Below, piece after piece: positions 9,064 through 16,916 of a stretch of DNA of 35,685 nt. A program made the position numbers and the translations under genes. This DNA comes from Bacteroidota bacterium (GTDB lineage: Bacteria > Bacteroidota > Ignavibacteria > Ignavibacteriales > Melioribacteraceae). How positions within the stretch are numbered: the stretch's first letter is position 1; the number at the start of each line of letters is the position of its first letter. The stretch lies in the NCBI GenBank assembly GCA_021801605.1, contig JAJYXU010000025.1:1-35685 (forward strand), in the 5' to 3' direction. The notes beneath the pieces are model-generated. The model made no database searches and was not told where the DNA came from. It worked only from the letters and a program-made list of their open reading frames with translations.

Positions 9064-9189
9064 AATCCACCTTGGAATTTTTATAAAATTTTATACTGAA
9101 AAATTTCAATTGCAATCAAAAAGTAGTTAAAAACGAAGTCTTTTCCAATTGGAAGGATGGTGCAAAAAAGAAGGATACTACCAAGAATA

Positions 9190-9215
9190 AGATCAAGAGC
9201 AAGAATAAGATCATG
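9190..9215 (+). repeat. AAGATC/AAGAGC repeat, left copy of an inverted pair
   Basis: The 26-base stretch is built from hexamer-like units (AGATCA, AGAGCA, AGAATA, AGATCA). Its reverse complement occurs at 11051-11076 with 24 of 26 bases matching. A third, more diverged copy lies at 32995-33081. The region 9064-9517 holds this repeat and the DUF4097 relic; I see no intact gene in it. Confidence 0.75.
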
Positions 9216-9223
9216 CTCTCATT

Positions 9224-9436
9224 CTATTTCTGGCTTACAATAATATCGCCGCCGGTTGTTTCGAGTTTGAGAACGCCGCCGCCGCCGTTGAATTCGGCAT
9301 CTACTTCGCTTCGTCTTTTACGTTCTGATTTTGAATTAGCGAAGTTATTAGATATTTTACCGCCGCTTGTTTCAAGATGAACTTTTGCATTAAAATTTGC
9401 GGGAAGTTTTATGTGATTAGACTCTCTACCTTCCGG
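9224..9436 (-). pseudogene. Relic of a DUF4097 beta-strand-repeat protein (C-terminal 70 residues)
   Basis: The reverse strand reads 70 residues ending at TAG 9224-9226, bounded upstream by an in-frame TAA at 9437-9439 and lacking any suitable start. The reading is the C-terminus of a DUF4097-type protein: LPANFNAKVHLETSGGKIS, then SEVDAEFNGGGGVLKLETT and GGDIIVSQK. Repeated TSGG/TTGG-D/K-I motifs are the hallmark of this right-handed beta-helix-like family of surface proteins. The rest of the gene is missing, and the 26-base repeat begins immediately past its end. I infer a deletion left by local rearrangement. Confidence 0.75.
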
Positions 9437-9517
9437 TTAAGTTACATCGGATTTCAAAAAAACTTTTAAGATGAAAAATCAATTTGTGTTATATTTCCGG
9501 AAACGAATGAGGCATTT

Positions 9518-9886
9518 TTGATTAAATATCTGATTGTATTTATTGGTGCCGGTTTAGGCGGAGGGTTCCGTTATTGGGTCTCATCCTTTGTTCAAAAACA
9601 ATTTCCGCCATACTTTCCATGGGGAACACTTTCCGTAAATCTGATTGGAAGCTTTATTCTTGGCATGATGATTTTCGGTTTGGATGAAAAGGAATTGATC
9701 ACTCCTTCATTAAAACTTTTTATCGGAATCGGATTCTGCGGCGGCTTTACAACTTTTTCTTCCTTTTCCTTAGAAACATTTAATTTAATTCGTGATGCGG
9801 AATTTCTTTTTGCGGGATTGAATATTTTAACAAATGTAGTTCTAACTATTCTTGGAATTTATTTTGCTTACTTAATCACAAGGTGA
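9518..9886 (+). CDS. crcB: CrcB/Fluc fluoride ion channel
   Basis: 122 residues, the usual size for Fluc. Four hydrophobic helices are evident, with the family motifs GAGLGGGFRYWVS at the N-terminus, WGTLSVNLIGSFILG with the pore Asn, and GFCGGFTTFSSFSLE with the conserved Phe/Ser track. Fluc dimers export fluoride across the inner membrane. The start is TTG at 9518-9520, since no in-frame ATG or GTG lies close upstream and the protein is full length from there. It is followed 3 bases later by a DUF190 gene, a common partner. I looked upstream for a fluoride riboswitch and did not find its conserved elements. Confidence 0.92.
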   Translation: MIKYLIVFIGAGLGGGFRYWVSSFVQKQFPPYFPWGTLSVNLIGSFILGMMIFGLDEKELITPSLKLFIGIGFCGGFTTFSSFSLETFNLIRDAEFLFAGLNILTNVVLTILGIYFAYLITR

Positions 9887-9889
9887 TTT

Positions 9890-10240
9890 ATGAAAATTGA
9901 AGGTGAAGCAAAACTGCTGAGGATTTTTTTAGGAGAAGCAGATAAGATTTCTCATCTGCCGGTTTATGAAAAAATTGTAACGGAAGCCCGGAAGCAGAAT
10001 CTTGCCGGTGCGACTGTTTACAAAGGCATAATGGGTTTCGGAGGCAACAGCAGAATTCACAGCGCAAAAATTTTACGGCTCTCTGAAGATTTGCCGCTGG
10101 TTATTGAAATTGTTGATGAACAGAAAAAAATTGAAGAGTTTATTCCGTCTGTAGAAAAAATTTTTGAAGAAGCTAATTGCGGCGGACTTATTACCATAGA
10201 AAAAGCTGAGATCATTGTCTACAAATCAACCAAAAAGTAA
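9890..10240 (+). CDS. DUF190 (PII-like) protein associated with CrcB
   Basis: 116 residues matching DUF190: KLLRIFLGEADKI, VYEKIVTEARKQNLAGATVY, KGIMGFGG and a C-terminal ITIEKAEIIVYK strand. The fold is ferredoxin-like, related to PII signalling trimers, and the family is frequently encoded next to crcB. Binding of a nucleotide or regulation of the channel is plausible but unproven. The gene begins 3 bases after crcB and ends 8 bases before the PAP2 gene, so the three are presumably one transcript. Confidence 0.9.
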   Translation: MKIEGEAKLLRIFLGEADKISHLPVYEKIVTEARKQNLAGATVYKGIMGFGGNSRIHSAKILRLSEDLPLVIEIVDEQKKIEEFIPSVEKIFEEANCGGLITIEKAEIIVYKSTKK

Positions 10241-10248
10241 AACCGCCT

Positions 10249-11025
10249 ATGCGAAATAAATTTCTTTCGACGCTTCTAATAATAATTTTTTTCCAGTCTA
10301 TTCTTATTTCTCAGAATAGATATGATTTTTCTCAATTCGGCAGCGAATCATTTCAGTTTGTCAAGCAGCCGTTAAAATGGGAAAGTAATGATTGGCTGAA
10401 ACTTGGTTTGTTTAGCGCCGGAACTATTTTATTGATGCAAGCCGATCTACCAATACACGATGCGGTGTTGAAAGATCAAAGTTATTACAAAAGTTTTCCT
10501 ATTGAAGCCGGAAGAATTTGGGGCGAAGTTTATCCCACTGCTATTTTTGCCGGCGCTTTTGCTCTGCACGGATTAATCGCGAATGATCTTTCTACAAAAA
10601 AAATCGGTTTTGAAATTGTGCAGTCTACTCTTTACGCAGGCGCAATTACTACTTTTCTAAAATTTGCTATTGGCAGAGCAAGACCGTTTACCGATAGAGG
10701 TTCGGCAACTTTACATCCGTTCACAATTTTCGATGACGATTTTCATTCACTGCCGTCGGGACATGTAACACTTGCTTTTTCGCTTTCAACAGTTCTATCT
10801 AAAAATGCAGGAACTGATTTTTTAAAAGTAATTGCTTACCTGCCTGCCGTGCTCACTGCCGTCTCGCGTGTTTATCAAAATAATCATTGGACATCCGATG
10901 TTTTTGTTGCCGCCTCGATTGGATATTTTGTTGGTGATTGGGTTGCAAATCTTCATGATGAAAATAATTCGAGAATCCAAACCACATCAATTTTTCCTCT
11001 CAGTATTAAGATCGCAATTTTTTAG
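10249..11025 (+). CDS. PAP2-family phosphatase, exported
   Basis: 258 residues with an N-terminal hydrophobic signal or anchor (about residues 8-22) and all three PAP2 phosphatase motifs: KFAIGRARPF (motif 1), SLPSGHVTLAF (motif 2 with catalytic His) and SRVYQNNHWTSDVF (motif 3 with nucleophile-type His and Asp). Members dephosphorylate lipid phosphates such as undecaprenyl-pyrophosphate or phosphatidate at the outer face of the inner membrane. Additional helices between motifs fit this. Third gene of the crcB operon; no direct link of the reaction to fluoride is evident. Confidence 0.88.
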   Translation: MRNKFLSTLLIIIFFQSILISQNRYDFSQFGSESFQFVKQPLKWESNDWLKLGLFSAGTILLMQADLPIHDAVLKDQSYYKSFPIEAGRIWGEVYPTAIFAGAFALHGLIANDLSTKKIGFEIVQSTLYAGAITTFLKFAIGRARPFTDRGSATLHPFTIFDDDFHSLPSGHVTLAFSLSTVLSKNAGTDFLKVIAYLPAVLTAVSRVYQNNHWTSDVFVAASIGYFVGDWVANLHDENNSRIQTTSIFPLSIKIAIF

Positions 11026-11050
11026 CTCCAAATGATCAGTTGTCGGTTTT

Positions 11051-11076
11051 CATGCTCTTGTTCTTGCTCTTGATCT
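11051..11076 (-). repeat. AAGATC/AAGAGC repeat, right copy of the inverted pair
   Basis: Reverse complement of 9190-9215 with two mismatches (24/26). Together the pair brackets the crcB, DUF190 and PAP2 genes. It also sits 26 bases beyond the PAP2 stop, so it may simply be a widespread intergenic repeat placed by chance. Confidence 0.75.
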
Positions 11077-11145
11077 CACCACAATTCTTACCGCACTATG
11101 AAAAATAATTTATCCATCTATCGCGTAAATTATATGTTGAAAAAA

Positions 11146-11177
11146 TTGATTCTTTGCAAAGTGCGGTTTATATTTTG
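11146..11177 (+). promoter_or_regulatory. Candidate Bacteroidota-type promoter for the DUF433/DUF5615 pair
   Basis: TTG at 11146-11148 and TATATTTTG at 11169-11177 are separated by 20 bases, near the Bacteroidota pattern of TTG followed about 20 bases later by TAnnTTTG (here one extra T). It lies 34 bases before the ATG at 11212, and an AAAGGA ribosome-binding site precedes that ATG. Pattern match only. Confidence 0.35.
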
Positions 11178-11211
11178 ATTAGATTAATTAACACCTATTA
11201 AAGGAATTTAC

Positions 11212-11442
11212 ATGTTTGCAAGAATATCAGTTGATCCGAAAATATGTCACGGAAAACCTGTTATTAAAGGAACAAGAGTGCTTGTCAGTAATATTCTGAG
11301 TTACCTTGCAACAGGCAGCACTATTGATGAGATAGTGAAAGACTATCCTCAAATAACCAAAGAAGATATTCTTGATGCAATCTCATTTGGCAGCTTTTTG
11401 TCAGATTTTGAAAGTTTTCCTTACGATATAAAAGCATCATGA
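11212..11442 (+). CDS. DUF433 antitoxin (VapB45-like)
   Basis: 76 residues with the DUF433 signature: RISVDPKICHGKPVIKGTRV followed by a winged-helix-like region (ATGSTIDEIVKDYPQITKED). DUF433 proteins are DNA-binding antitoxins paired with PIN-like DUF5615 toxins. The downstream gene, which begins inside this stop codon (ATGA overlap at 11439-11442), is exactly that family. Expression likely autoregulated, as is usual for such pairs (family knowledge). Confidence 0.88.
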   Translation: MFARISVDPKICHGKPVIKGTRVLVSNILSYLATGSTIDEIVKDYPQITKEDILDAISFGSFLSDFESFPYDIKAS

Positions 11443-11790
11443 ATTTTTTTCTTGATGAAAATTTTCCCAAAAGTGCCGAAGACTATCTTCAACTTCTGGG
11501 ACACCAGACCTTTAGTACACGTTCAACAGATTTAGAAGGTATTGATGACATTTCGATATTCACACTTGCTATAGAAAAAAAATGCAATATTTCTTACTAC
11601 CGACAAAGATTTTTTCCATACCATTCCATTGCAGTTTAAGGATCATAAAGGAATCATCGTAATAGCATTAAAACTACCAAATCGCAAAAGCATATTAGAA
11701 AAACTAAAATGGGCAATGGAGAACCTGGAGATAGGAAATTTTTCTAACAAAGTTGTTCTTCTGAGCGACAGTTCTTATACTGTAAGATAG
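11439..11790 (+). pseudogene. DUF5615 PIN-like toxin with a +1 frameshift
   Basis: The first frame gives MNFFLDENFPKSAEDYLQLL and continues to a stop at 11637-11639 after 66 residues. The family sequence continues in the next frame from about 11583: AIFLTTDKDFFHTIPLQF, then HKGIIVIALKL and VVLLSDSSYTVR, ending at TAG 11788-11790. The shift falls in a run of eight A at 11575-11582; seven would restore a single frame of 116 residues (GAA AAA AAT GCA). N-terminal Asp (FLDENFP) and the second acidic motif (TTDKDF) of the PIN-like site end up in different frames, so the encoded 66-residue product should be inactive. Alternatives are a sequencing error in the homopolymer or slippage on the A8 run that restores some full-length protein. 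Confidence 0.82.
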
Positions 11791-11947
11791 AGGTCATCTT
11801 TTCAATTAAATTTCAATCATGCTTTTAATCACCTCTCCCTTTTTCAATCAATAAAAAAAACATTTTTAGATTAGTCTTAATTGCATATTTTAGCCGCCGA
11901 AGTTAAAAATTAAATAGAACTTATCAGTTCCATCAAAAGGTGAGTAG

Positions 11948-12802
11948 ATGAGTAAAATACTTTTCAAGAAACAACTTTCAAATGATGTATATATGATGCG
12001 TCTTCAAGCACCGCTAATTGCAGAAGAAAGAGCTGCCGGACAATTCATCATTTTACAAATAAACGAAGATTACGGCGAAAGAATACCGCTTACGATTGCA
12101 GATGCAGACACAAAAGAAGGATCGATCACAATTATCTTTCAGGTAGTTGGAAAAACTACTCTTGAGCTTTCGGGAAAAAATGTAGGTGATGAGATACCTG
12201 CATTAGTTGGACCGCTTGGCAAACCGACACACATAGAAAATTTTGGAACGGTCGTTTGCGTCGGCGGCGGCATTGGTGTTGCACCTCTATATCCGATTGC
12301 ACAGGCGCTGAAAAATGCAGGCAATCATGTTATTACAATCATCGGCGCGCGCAATAAAGAATTGATTATTCTTGAAGAAGAAATGAAAGAGATTGCAGAT
12401 GAATTTATTCTCTGCACAGATGATGGAAGTTATGGTCGCAAAGCATTGGTAACAGTACCGTTAAAAGAAATTTGCGAACGCTCTCCGAAACCGAATATGG
12501 TTATTGCAATCGGTCCTCCGATAATGATGAAATTCTGTTCCGAAACTACCAGACCATACGAAGTTTTTACACAAGTTTCACTCAACACAATTATGGTTGA
12601 TGGAACGGGAATGTGCGGCGGATGCCGTGTTAATGTGGGTAAAGAAATAAAATTCGTTTGCGTTGACGGTCCTGAATTTGATGGGCACAAAGTTGATTTC
12701 GATAATATGATGTCGAGATTGAATTCATACAAAGAACTTGAAAGAGAGGCGCACAGTTGTTTCCTCGAACAAGTAATTAAGAATAAGGAGGCGCTTCAAT
12801 GA
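11948..12802 (+). CDS. NfnA-type FAD/NAD-binding subunit of NADH-dependent ferredoxin:NADP oxidoreductase
   Basis: 284 residues of the dihydroorotate-dehydrogenase-electron-transfer / sulfide-dehydrogenase family. N-terminal FAD domain with ERIPLTIADAD (flavin-binding R-x-P-[LY]-[ST]-[IL] type), NAD domain with VVCVGGGIGVAPLYPIAQAL, and a C-terminal [2Fe-2S] site with MCGGCRV and a later VCVDGPEF. Paired with the following gene it forms NfnAB, which couples NADH and reduced ferredoxin to NADP+ reduction by flavin-based bifurcation; such pairs are also annotated as GltB-like or sulfide dehydrogenase SudBA. An AAAGGTGA ribosome-binding site precedes ATG 11948. The stop overlaps the next start by 4 bases (ATGA). 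Confidence 0.88.
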   Translation: MSKILFKKQLSNDVYMMRLQAPLIAEERAAGQFIILQINEDYGERIPLTIADADTKEGSITIIFQVVGKTTLELSGKNVGDEIPALVGPLGKPTHIENFGTVVCVGGGIGVAPLYPIAQALKNAGNHVITIIGARNKELIILEEEMKEIADEFILCTDDGSYGRKALVTVPLKEICERSPKPNMVIAIGPPIMMKFCSETTRPYEVFTQVSLNTIMVDGTGMCGGCRVNVGKEIKFVCVDGPEFDGHKVDFDNMMSRLNSYKELEREAHSCFLEQVIKNKEALQ

Positions 12803-14319
12803 GTCATCTTACTGCTGAACAATTATCCGAAGAAGCAAAAAAATTAATTGCAGATTATGTCTCTCGTATTGATGATATGAAAGCGAAAGAGCGGATGAAA
12901 ATTCCGGCTCAGGAGATGCCCGCTCAAGATCCCGAAGTACGTTCTCATAATTTGGATGAAGTTGCTATTGGCTACACAATGGAACAAGCGCGCATCGAAG
13001 CGATGCGTTGCATTCAATGCGTTAAGAAAAGTTGTGTTGAAGATTGTCCGGTGAGAATTGATATTCCCCGTTTTATTAATCATATCGCTCATGAAGAATA
13101 TCAGAATGCGGCTGATGTAATTAAAGAAGCAAGTTTGCTTCCGGCAATTTGCGGTAGAGTATGCCCGCAGGAAACTCAATGCCAATCAAATTGTGCTGTT
13201 GGTAAAGCTTTGAAAGATGTTGATAAATCAGTTGCAATCGGAAGATTGGAAAGATTTGTTGCCGATTGGGAACGTGCAACAGGAAAAATCGCAATCCCGG
13301 AAATAAAACCAGATACAGGAAAAAAAGTTGCCGTTGTTGGAAGCGGTCCCGCAGGATTAGTTGTTGCCGCAGATTGCAGACGCGAAGGTCATCAAGTAAC
13401 AATCTTCGAAGCGTTTCATAAACTAGGCGGTGTATTACGTTACGGAATTCCGGAATTTAGATTACCAAACGATATAATAGATAAAGAAATTGAAGTGCTT
13501 AAAGCAATGGGAGTTGAGTTCCAAACAAATTTTGTTGTTGGAAGAACACGCAAACTTACCGACTTGATGGATAAGGACGGATATCACGCTGTATTTGTTG
13601 GCACCGGCGCAGGACTGCCGATGTTCATGGGAATTGAAGGAGAAAGTTTAGTTGGAGTATTTTCTGCAAATGAATATTTAACGCGCGCGAATTTGATGCG
13701 TGCTTTCGAAAAAGGGAAAGCAGACACACCGATTTATCCATCAAAGAGAGTTGCTGTACTTGGCGGCGGAAATGTTGCAATGGATTCAGCCCGTATGGCA
13801 AAACGCCTTGGCGCTGAAAAAGTTTATGTCGTTTACAGAAGAACCGAAGTTGAAATGCCCGCACGTAAAGAAGAAGTTGCACATGCAAAAGAAGAAGGAA
13901 TTGAATTTCTCTTTCTGCAAAACGCTAAAAAAATTATCGGTAATGAAAAAGGAAAAGTTAAGGAGATGGAATGCGTCCGCTACGAACTTGGCGAACCGGA
14001 TGCATCGGGAAGACGCCGCCCTGTTTTAATTCCAAACAGCGAATTTATTCTTGAAGTGGATACTGTAATAGTTGCAATTGGAAATAGCAGCAATCCGTTG
14101 ATAAGTCAGACTACCCCGCAGATTAATGTTAATAAGTGGGGCAATATTATTGTTGATGAGACACAAAAAACTTCCGTTGATAAAATCTTTGCCGGCGGAG
14201 ATATTGTTCTTGGTGCAGCTACAGTAATTTTAGCAATGGGCGAAGGAAGACGAGCCGCAGCGGCGATTAACAAAATGTTAGCGGAAGAAATTGAAAAAGG
14301 AAAAGCGGTTATGAATTAA
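12799..14319 (+). CDS. NfnB-type large subunit (glutamate synthase small-chain-like oxidoreductase)
   Basis: 506 residues. An N-terminal ferredoxin-like region carries two [4Fe-4S] cysteine sets: CIQCVKKSCVEDCPV and CGRVCPQETQCQSNC. Then come an FAD-binding motif (VAVVGSGPAGLVVAADCRR) and an NAD(P)-binding motif (VAVLGGGNVAMDSARMAKRL), with a closing FAD motif (DKIFAGGDIVLGAATV). This is the GltD/NfnB architecture. Strict 4-base overlap with the small subunit and a GGAGG site 12 bases upstream of the ATG indicate coupled translation. A true GltD would normally neighbour a glutamate synthase large chain, which is absent, so NfnAB is the better reading. Confidence 0.9.
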   Translation: MSHLTAEQLSEEAKKLIADYVSRIDDMKAKERMKIPAQEMPAQDPEVRSHNLDEVAIGYTMEQARIEAMRCIQCVKKSCVEDCPVRIDIPRFINHIAHEEYQNAADVIKEASLLPAICGRVCPQETQCQSNCAVGKALKDVDKSVAIGRLERFVADWERATGKIAIPEIKPDTGKKVAVVGSGPAGLVVAADCRREGHQVTIFEAFHKLGGVLRYGIPEFRLPNDIIDKEIEVLKAMGVEFQTNFVVGRTRKLTDLMDKDGYHAVFVGTGAGLPMFMGIEGESLVGVFSANEYLTRANLMRAFEKGKADTPIYPSKRVAVLGGGNVAMDSARMAKRLGAEKVYVVYRRTEVEMPARKEEVAHAKEEGIEFLFLQNAKKIIGNEKGKVKEMECVRYELGEPDASGRRRPVLIPNSEFILEVDTVIVAIGNSSNPLISQTTPQINVNKWGNIIVDETQKTSVDKIFAGGDIVLGAATVILAMGEGRRAAAAINKMLAEEIEKGKAVMN

Positions 14320-14366
14320 ATTTTGTATTGGCAATTCAGTAAATCAATGTTATAGGAATGAAAAAT

Positions 14367-14453
14367 AATAGAACGCAGATGACACAGATTGAGCGGATTT
14401 CCGCTGATAAAATCTGTGTGAATCAGTTTGATCAGCGTTATCTGCGTGCTATT
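14367..14453. repeat. 87-base palindromic repeat, copy A
   Basis: Bounded by AATAG at the left and CTATT at the right, with arms around GAACGCAGATGACACAGATT and TCAGCGTTATCTGCGTGCTA. It is homologous to copies at 18927-19013 and 29691-29776 of nearly identical length. It lies between convergent genes (NfnB-like and the 106-residue membrane protein) and could serve as a terminator (inference). Confidence 0.85.
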
Positions 14454-14472
14454 GTTGTTAGCTCTAGTTAAA

Positions 14473-14793
14473 TTATTTTGGACTAAAATTCGGTAATTGG
14501 CTTTTCAGTTCTTGTAGTGATTCTACTGTTTTGTGTGTATTATCTTCCATACTGACAAAACAAGAAATCATTTGTCCCATTGCAACAAAAAAATAACCAA
14601 AAGCGCCGGTTAGTAGACCGATTGGAAAACTTAATAATCCTATTGCTTTAGCAAAACCGTCGTTACTAATGCAGCTTGTTAAACTGGAAAAAATTGTTAA
14701 TCCTGCAAAACCAACTATAACCCAGCCGATAATTGAAATTGTTTTGCCAAGAGACAAAAGTGTTTTGAAGCGGGAATTATTTTGGATCTCCAT
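14473..14793 (-). CDS. Small two-helix membrane protein, function unknown
   Basis: 106 residues, not recognised. Two hydrophobic segments are clear: about 15-37 (TISIIGWVIVGFAGLTIFSS) and 50-80 (AIGLLSFPIGLLTGAFGYFF). The C-terminal tail (MEDNTHKTVESLQELKSQL) is polar and helical. The N-terminus is short and basic. It begins 16 bases after the stop of the T9SS-cargo gene on the same strand and may be cotranscribed. Resembles small accessory membrane proteins; no functional motif seen. Confidence 0.6.
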   Translation of the reverse strand: MEIQNNSRFKTLLSLGKTISIIGWVIVGFAGLTIFSSLTSCISNDGFAKAIGLLSFPIGLLTGAFGYFFVAMGQMISCFVSMEDNTHKTVESLQELKSQLPNFSPK

Positions 14794-14808
14794 ACCTATT
14801 CTCCAATT

Positions 14809-16815
14809 TCATTTTAGGAGTAATAACTTTTTAGCTTGAGAAAAACTTCCAGCTTGTAAACGATAGAAATAAACACCGCTTGGTAAATTGCTTCCATCAA
14901 ATTTTACTTCGTAATTACCGGGTAACTTTTCTTCATTCACAAGAGATGCTACTACTTTCCCAAGCACATCATACACTTTTAGAATTACGAATTGAGAATG
15001 AGGGATTGAGAATTTGATTGTTGTGCTCGGGTTAAATGGGTTGGGGTAATTTTGCTTTAAAGAAAAATCAATAGGTAAATTGTTTTTCCCATCTAATGAA
15101 ATTACAGTAGGCGATTTCGGAATAATCCTTATATGATCAAGCTCAAATTTCACGTCCTTTGCATTCGCCGGATCAAAACGAAGTTGAAAAAGTTTTCCAG
15201 CCCATGTCGGAAGTGTGTTCATACTGACTGAATAAGTTTTGAAGTCACTACCGCCACTGATTACAAAATGTTTGGACTTACTCTCTCCCCAATTTTTGTC
15301 GGATATGGTAGTAAAGTAGAAACTTGCTTCGGCGGGAACATTCACCTTAATGCTGATTTCTATTTTATCATATTTATCGGCATCAATATCTAGCCCGGAC
15401 CAATTTACGATATATGGGTCAGAACCTATTGTAGTTCCTTTTAGTGCGCCAGCAGCAACAACAAGTGAAGAGACGCCATTCCAGGAAGCCCAGCCTTCGC
15501 TATTCCCGTCATTATTGAATTCCCAACTAATCTTTGGTTCACGACTGCGATGAAGATTATATATTTGATCTCTAACAGAAGATAAATCTCCAACAAGCAG
15601 AAATAATTCATTATCAATAATGCTGTTTGACGGTATATCAAAGTAACAACTGGAATTTAAATATGTGGTTTGAGAATTGGTGATTCTCGTTGCAATAAAC
15701 GAAGGAGACTTTGAGTTTGTAAATACAGTTATTCCAAAATTAATATCATCAACAAAAGAACTCCAATATTCGGAAGTAGAAAAAATAAGATAAGAAGGGA
15801 ACGCAGGTACTGTTTTTTCAACAAATGCGTCTTTCTGCCATGGTAGAACGCCATCATAAGTAATAATTCTATGTAAACTTGGGATCAAATATAAGCATGG
15901 AAATTCTTGTGAACCGATCTTAGCATGATTCTCGATTCCGAGATATTTCAATCTGTATTTCAACTTGATTATGTTTTTTGACAGTGTAACCCATTGCTCC
16001 AAATATGCGGATGAGAATACTGCTTTCTGAGAACTACCACCTTTATTATCCGGATTCCATTCTAATAGTTGTGTCTTTGTATAAATCACAGTATCGGTTA
16101 CTAGGTAATCAATGACTGAACTTACAGCATTGTATTTATCACCAGCTTGAACCGGATTCCAGCCCCAATTGGGATTATTAGGATCAACCGAATACGAGCC
16201 ATCGTAAAAGCTAGTTTGAATCAATCTGCCAGTATCGTGTCTGTCAACTAGATTTGCATTGTTATAAACTATTTCTGTAATTGCGCCACCCCAATCAAGA
16301 TTGACACCTACTTTCATTACTCCATTATCTAAATAGACTGTCCCCTTAGTAATAGTTATAGTCTTTGTATTTGACAATTGCGGATTAGTCCCGCTGGGGT
16401 AATTAATTGCATAGACCTTCACAATATATGTCCCGGGAAATAAGACTGGCAACAAAATATCAAACCCATGATTATCGCCTTGAACTCGTGAATCGGCAAG
16501 TGGAATATCAGGTCTATAGCGGTCGGCTAAAGTACGGTTAATAAAAGAATCATTAATATAAATGTCCACATTGATCGCTGCAGTTCCGGCATCTGGATCA
16601 TAAGCCCAACCGGAAACACTCCCCAATCCAACATTGTCAATATTACCAAAAGGATCGGTGTCCAGTTTATTAGCAGTAGTGTTTCCATTACTTTGATTAC
16701 TAAGCGGAAAAGTCTTCACTCTAATTGATTGCGGATAAATTGAAGACAAAAACTGAAAAATTAGGAATAACAAAACGAATAAATACGGAAACGAAATTTG
16801 TACACCTTGGAACAT
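14809..16815 (-). CDS. T9SS-secreted multidomain protein with Ig-like, beta-sandwich and CBM-like domains
   Basis: 668 residues. Signal peptide about 1-30. Residues about 55-155 form an Ig-like repeat typical of cell-surface proteins (LGSVSGWAYDPD, VDIYIND, YIVKVYAIN). Residues about 155-430 resemble a galactose-mutarotase-like beta sandwich (VMKVGVNLDWGGAITEIVYN), a fold common in glycan-active proteins, though no catalytic residues can be named. Residues about 440-575 look like a jelly-roll carbohydrate-binding module (SWEFNNDGNSEGWASW, ELDHIRIIPKS). Residues 585-668 are a T9SS type A sorting domain (NYPNPFNPSTTIKFSIP, VYDVLGKVV, GVYFYRLQAG, KKLLLLK). It should be exported to the surface or released and may bind or process polysaccharide (inference). 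Confidence 0.85.
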   Translation of the reverse strand: MFQGVQISFPYLFVLLFLIFQFLSSIYPQSIRVKTFPLSNQSNGNTTANKLDTDPFGNIDNVGLGSVSGWAYDPDAGTAAINVDIYINDSFINRTLADRYRPDIPLADSRVQGDNHGFDILLPVLFPGTYIVKVYAINYPSGTNPQLSNTKTITITKGTVYLDNGVMKVGVNLDWGGAITEIVYNNANLVDRHDTGRLIQTSFYDGSYSVDPNNPNWGWNPVQAGDKYNAVSSVIDYLVTDTVIYTKTQLLEWNPDNKGGSSQKAVFSSAYLEQWVTLSKNIIKLKYRLKYLGIENHAKIGSQEFPCLYLIPSLHRIITYDGVLPWQKDAFVEKTVPAFPSYLIFSTSEYWSSFVDDINFGITVFTNSKSPSFIATRITNSQTTYLNSSCYFDIPSNSIIDNELFLLVGDLSSVRDQIYNLHRSREPKISWEFNNDGNSEGWASWNGVSSLVVAAGALKGTTIGSDPYIVNWSGLDIDADKYDKIEISIKVNVPAEASFYFTTISDKNWGESKSKHFVISGGSDFKTYSVSMNTLPTWAGKLFQLRFDPANAKDVKFELDHIRIIPKSPTVISLDGKNNLPIDFSLKQNYPNPFNPSTTIKFSIPHSQFVILKVYDVLGKVVASLVNEEKLPGNYEVKFDGSNLPSGVYFYRLQAGSFSQAKKLLLLK

Positions 16816-16838
16816 AAATCTACCTTTAATGATCTATA

Positions 16839-16870
16839 CTATTTTAAGAGTAATAATTTTTTCCCATAAT
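16839..16870 (-). pseudogene. Remnant of a second T9SS sorting-domain C-terminus
   Basis: The reverse strand reads YYGKKLLLLK followed by TAG at 16839-16841. This matches the extreme C-terminus of T9SS type A sorting domains, and the DNA resembles the end of the intact gene near 14810-14835. No upstream homology is evident in the same frame. It is very short, so a chance match cannot be excluded. Confidence 0.35.
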
Positions 16871-16916
16871 AGTTCCTACAACATTTTTAACTAGCATACT
16901 ATCTATGCTATTCTTA

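Noticed and set aside
9440-9517. Fluoride riboswitch upstream of crcB
   Set aside because: None of the conserved riboswitch segments is present and the space before the start is AT-rich and unstructured.
12844-13402. Open frames opposite the NfnB-like gene
   Set aside because: They are antisense to conserved iron-sulfur and FAD motifs and are low-complexity translations.
14320-14472. tRNA or small RNA between convergent genes
   Set aside because: The segment is repeat copy A; no cloverleaf or other RNA family pattern was seen.
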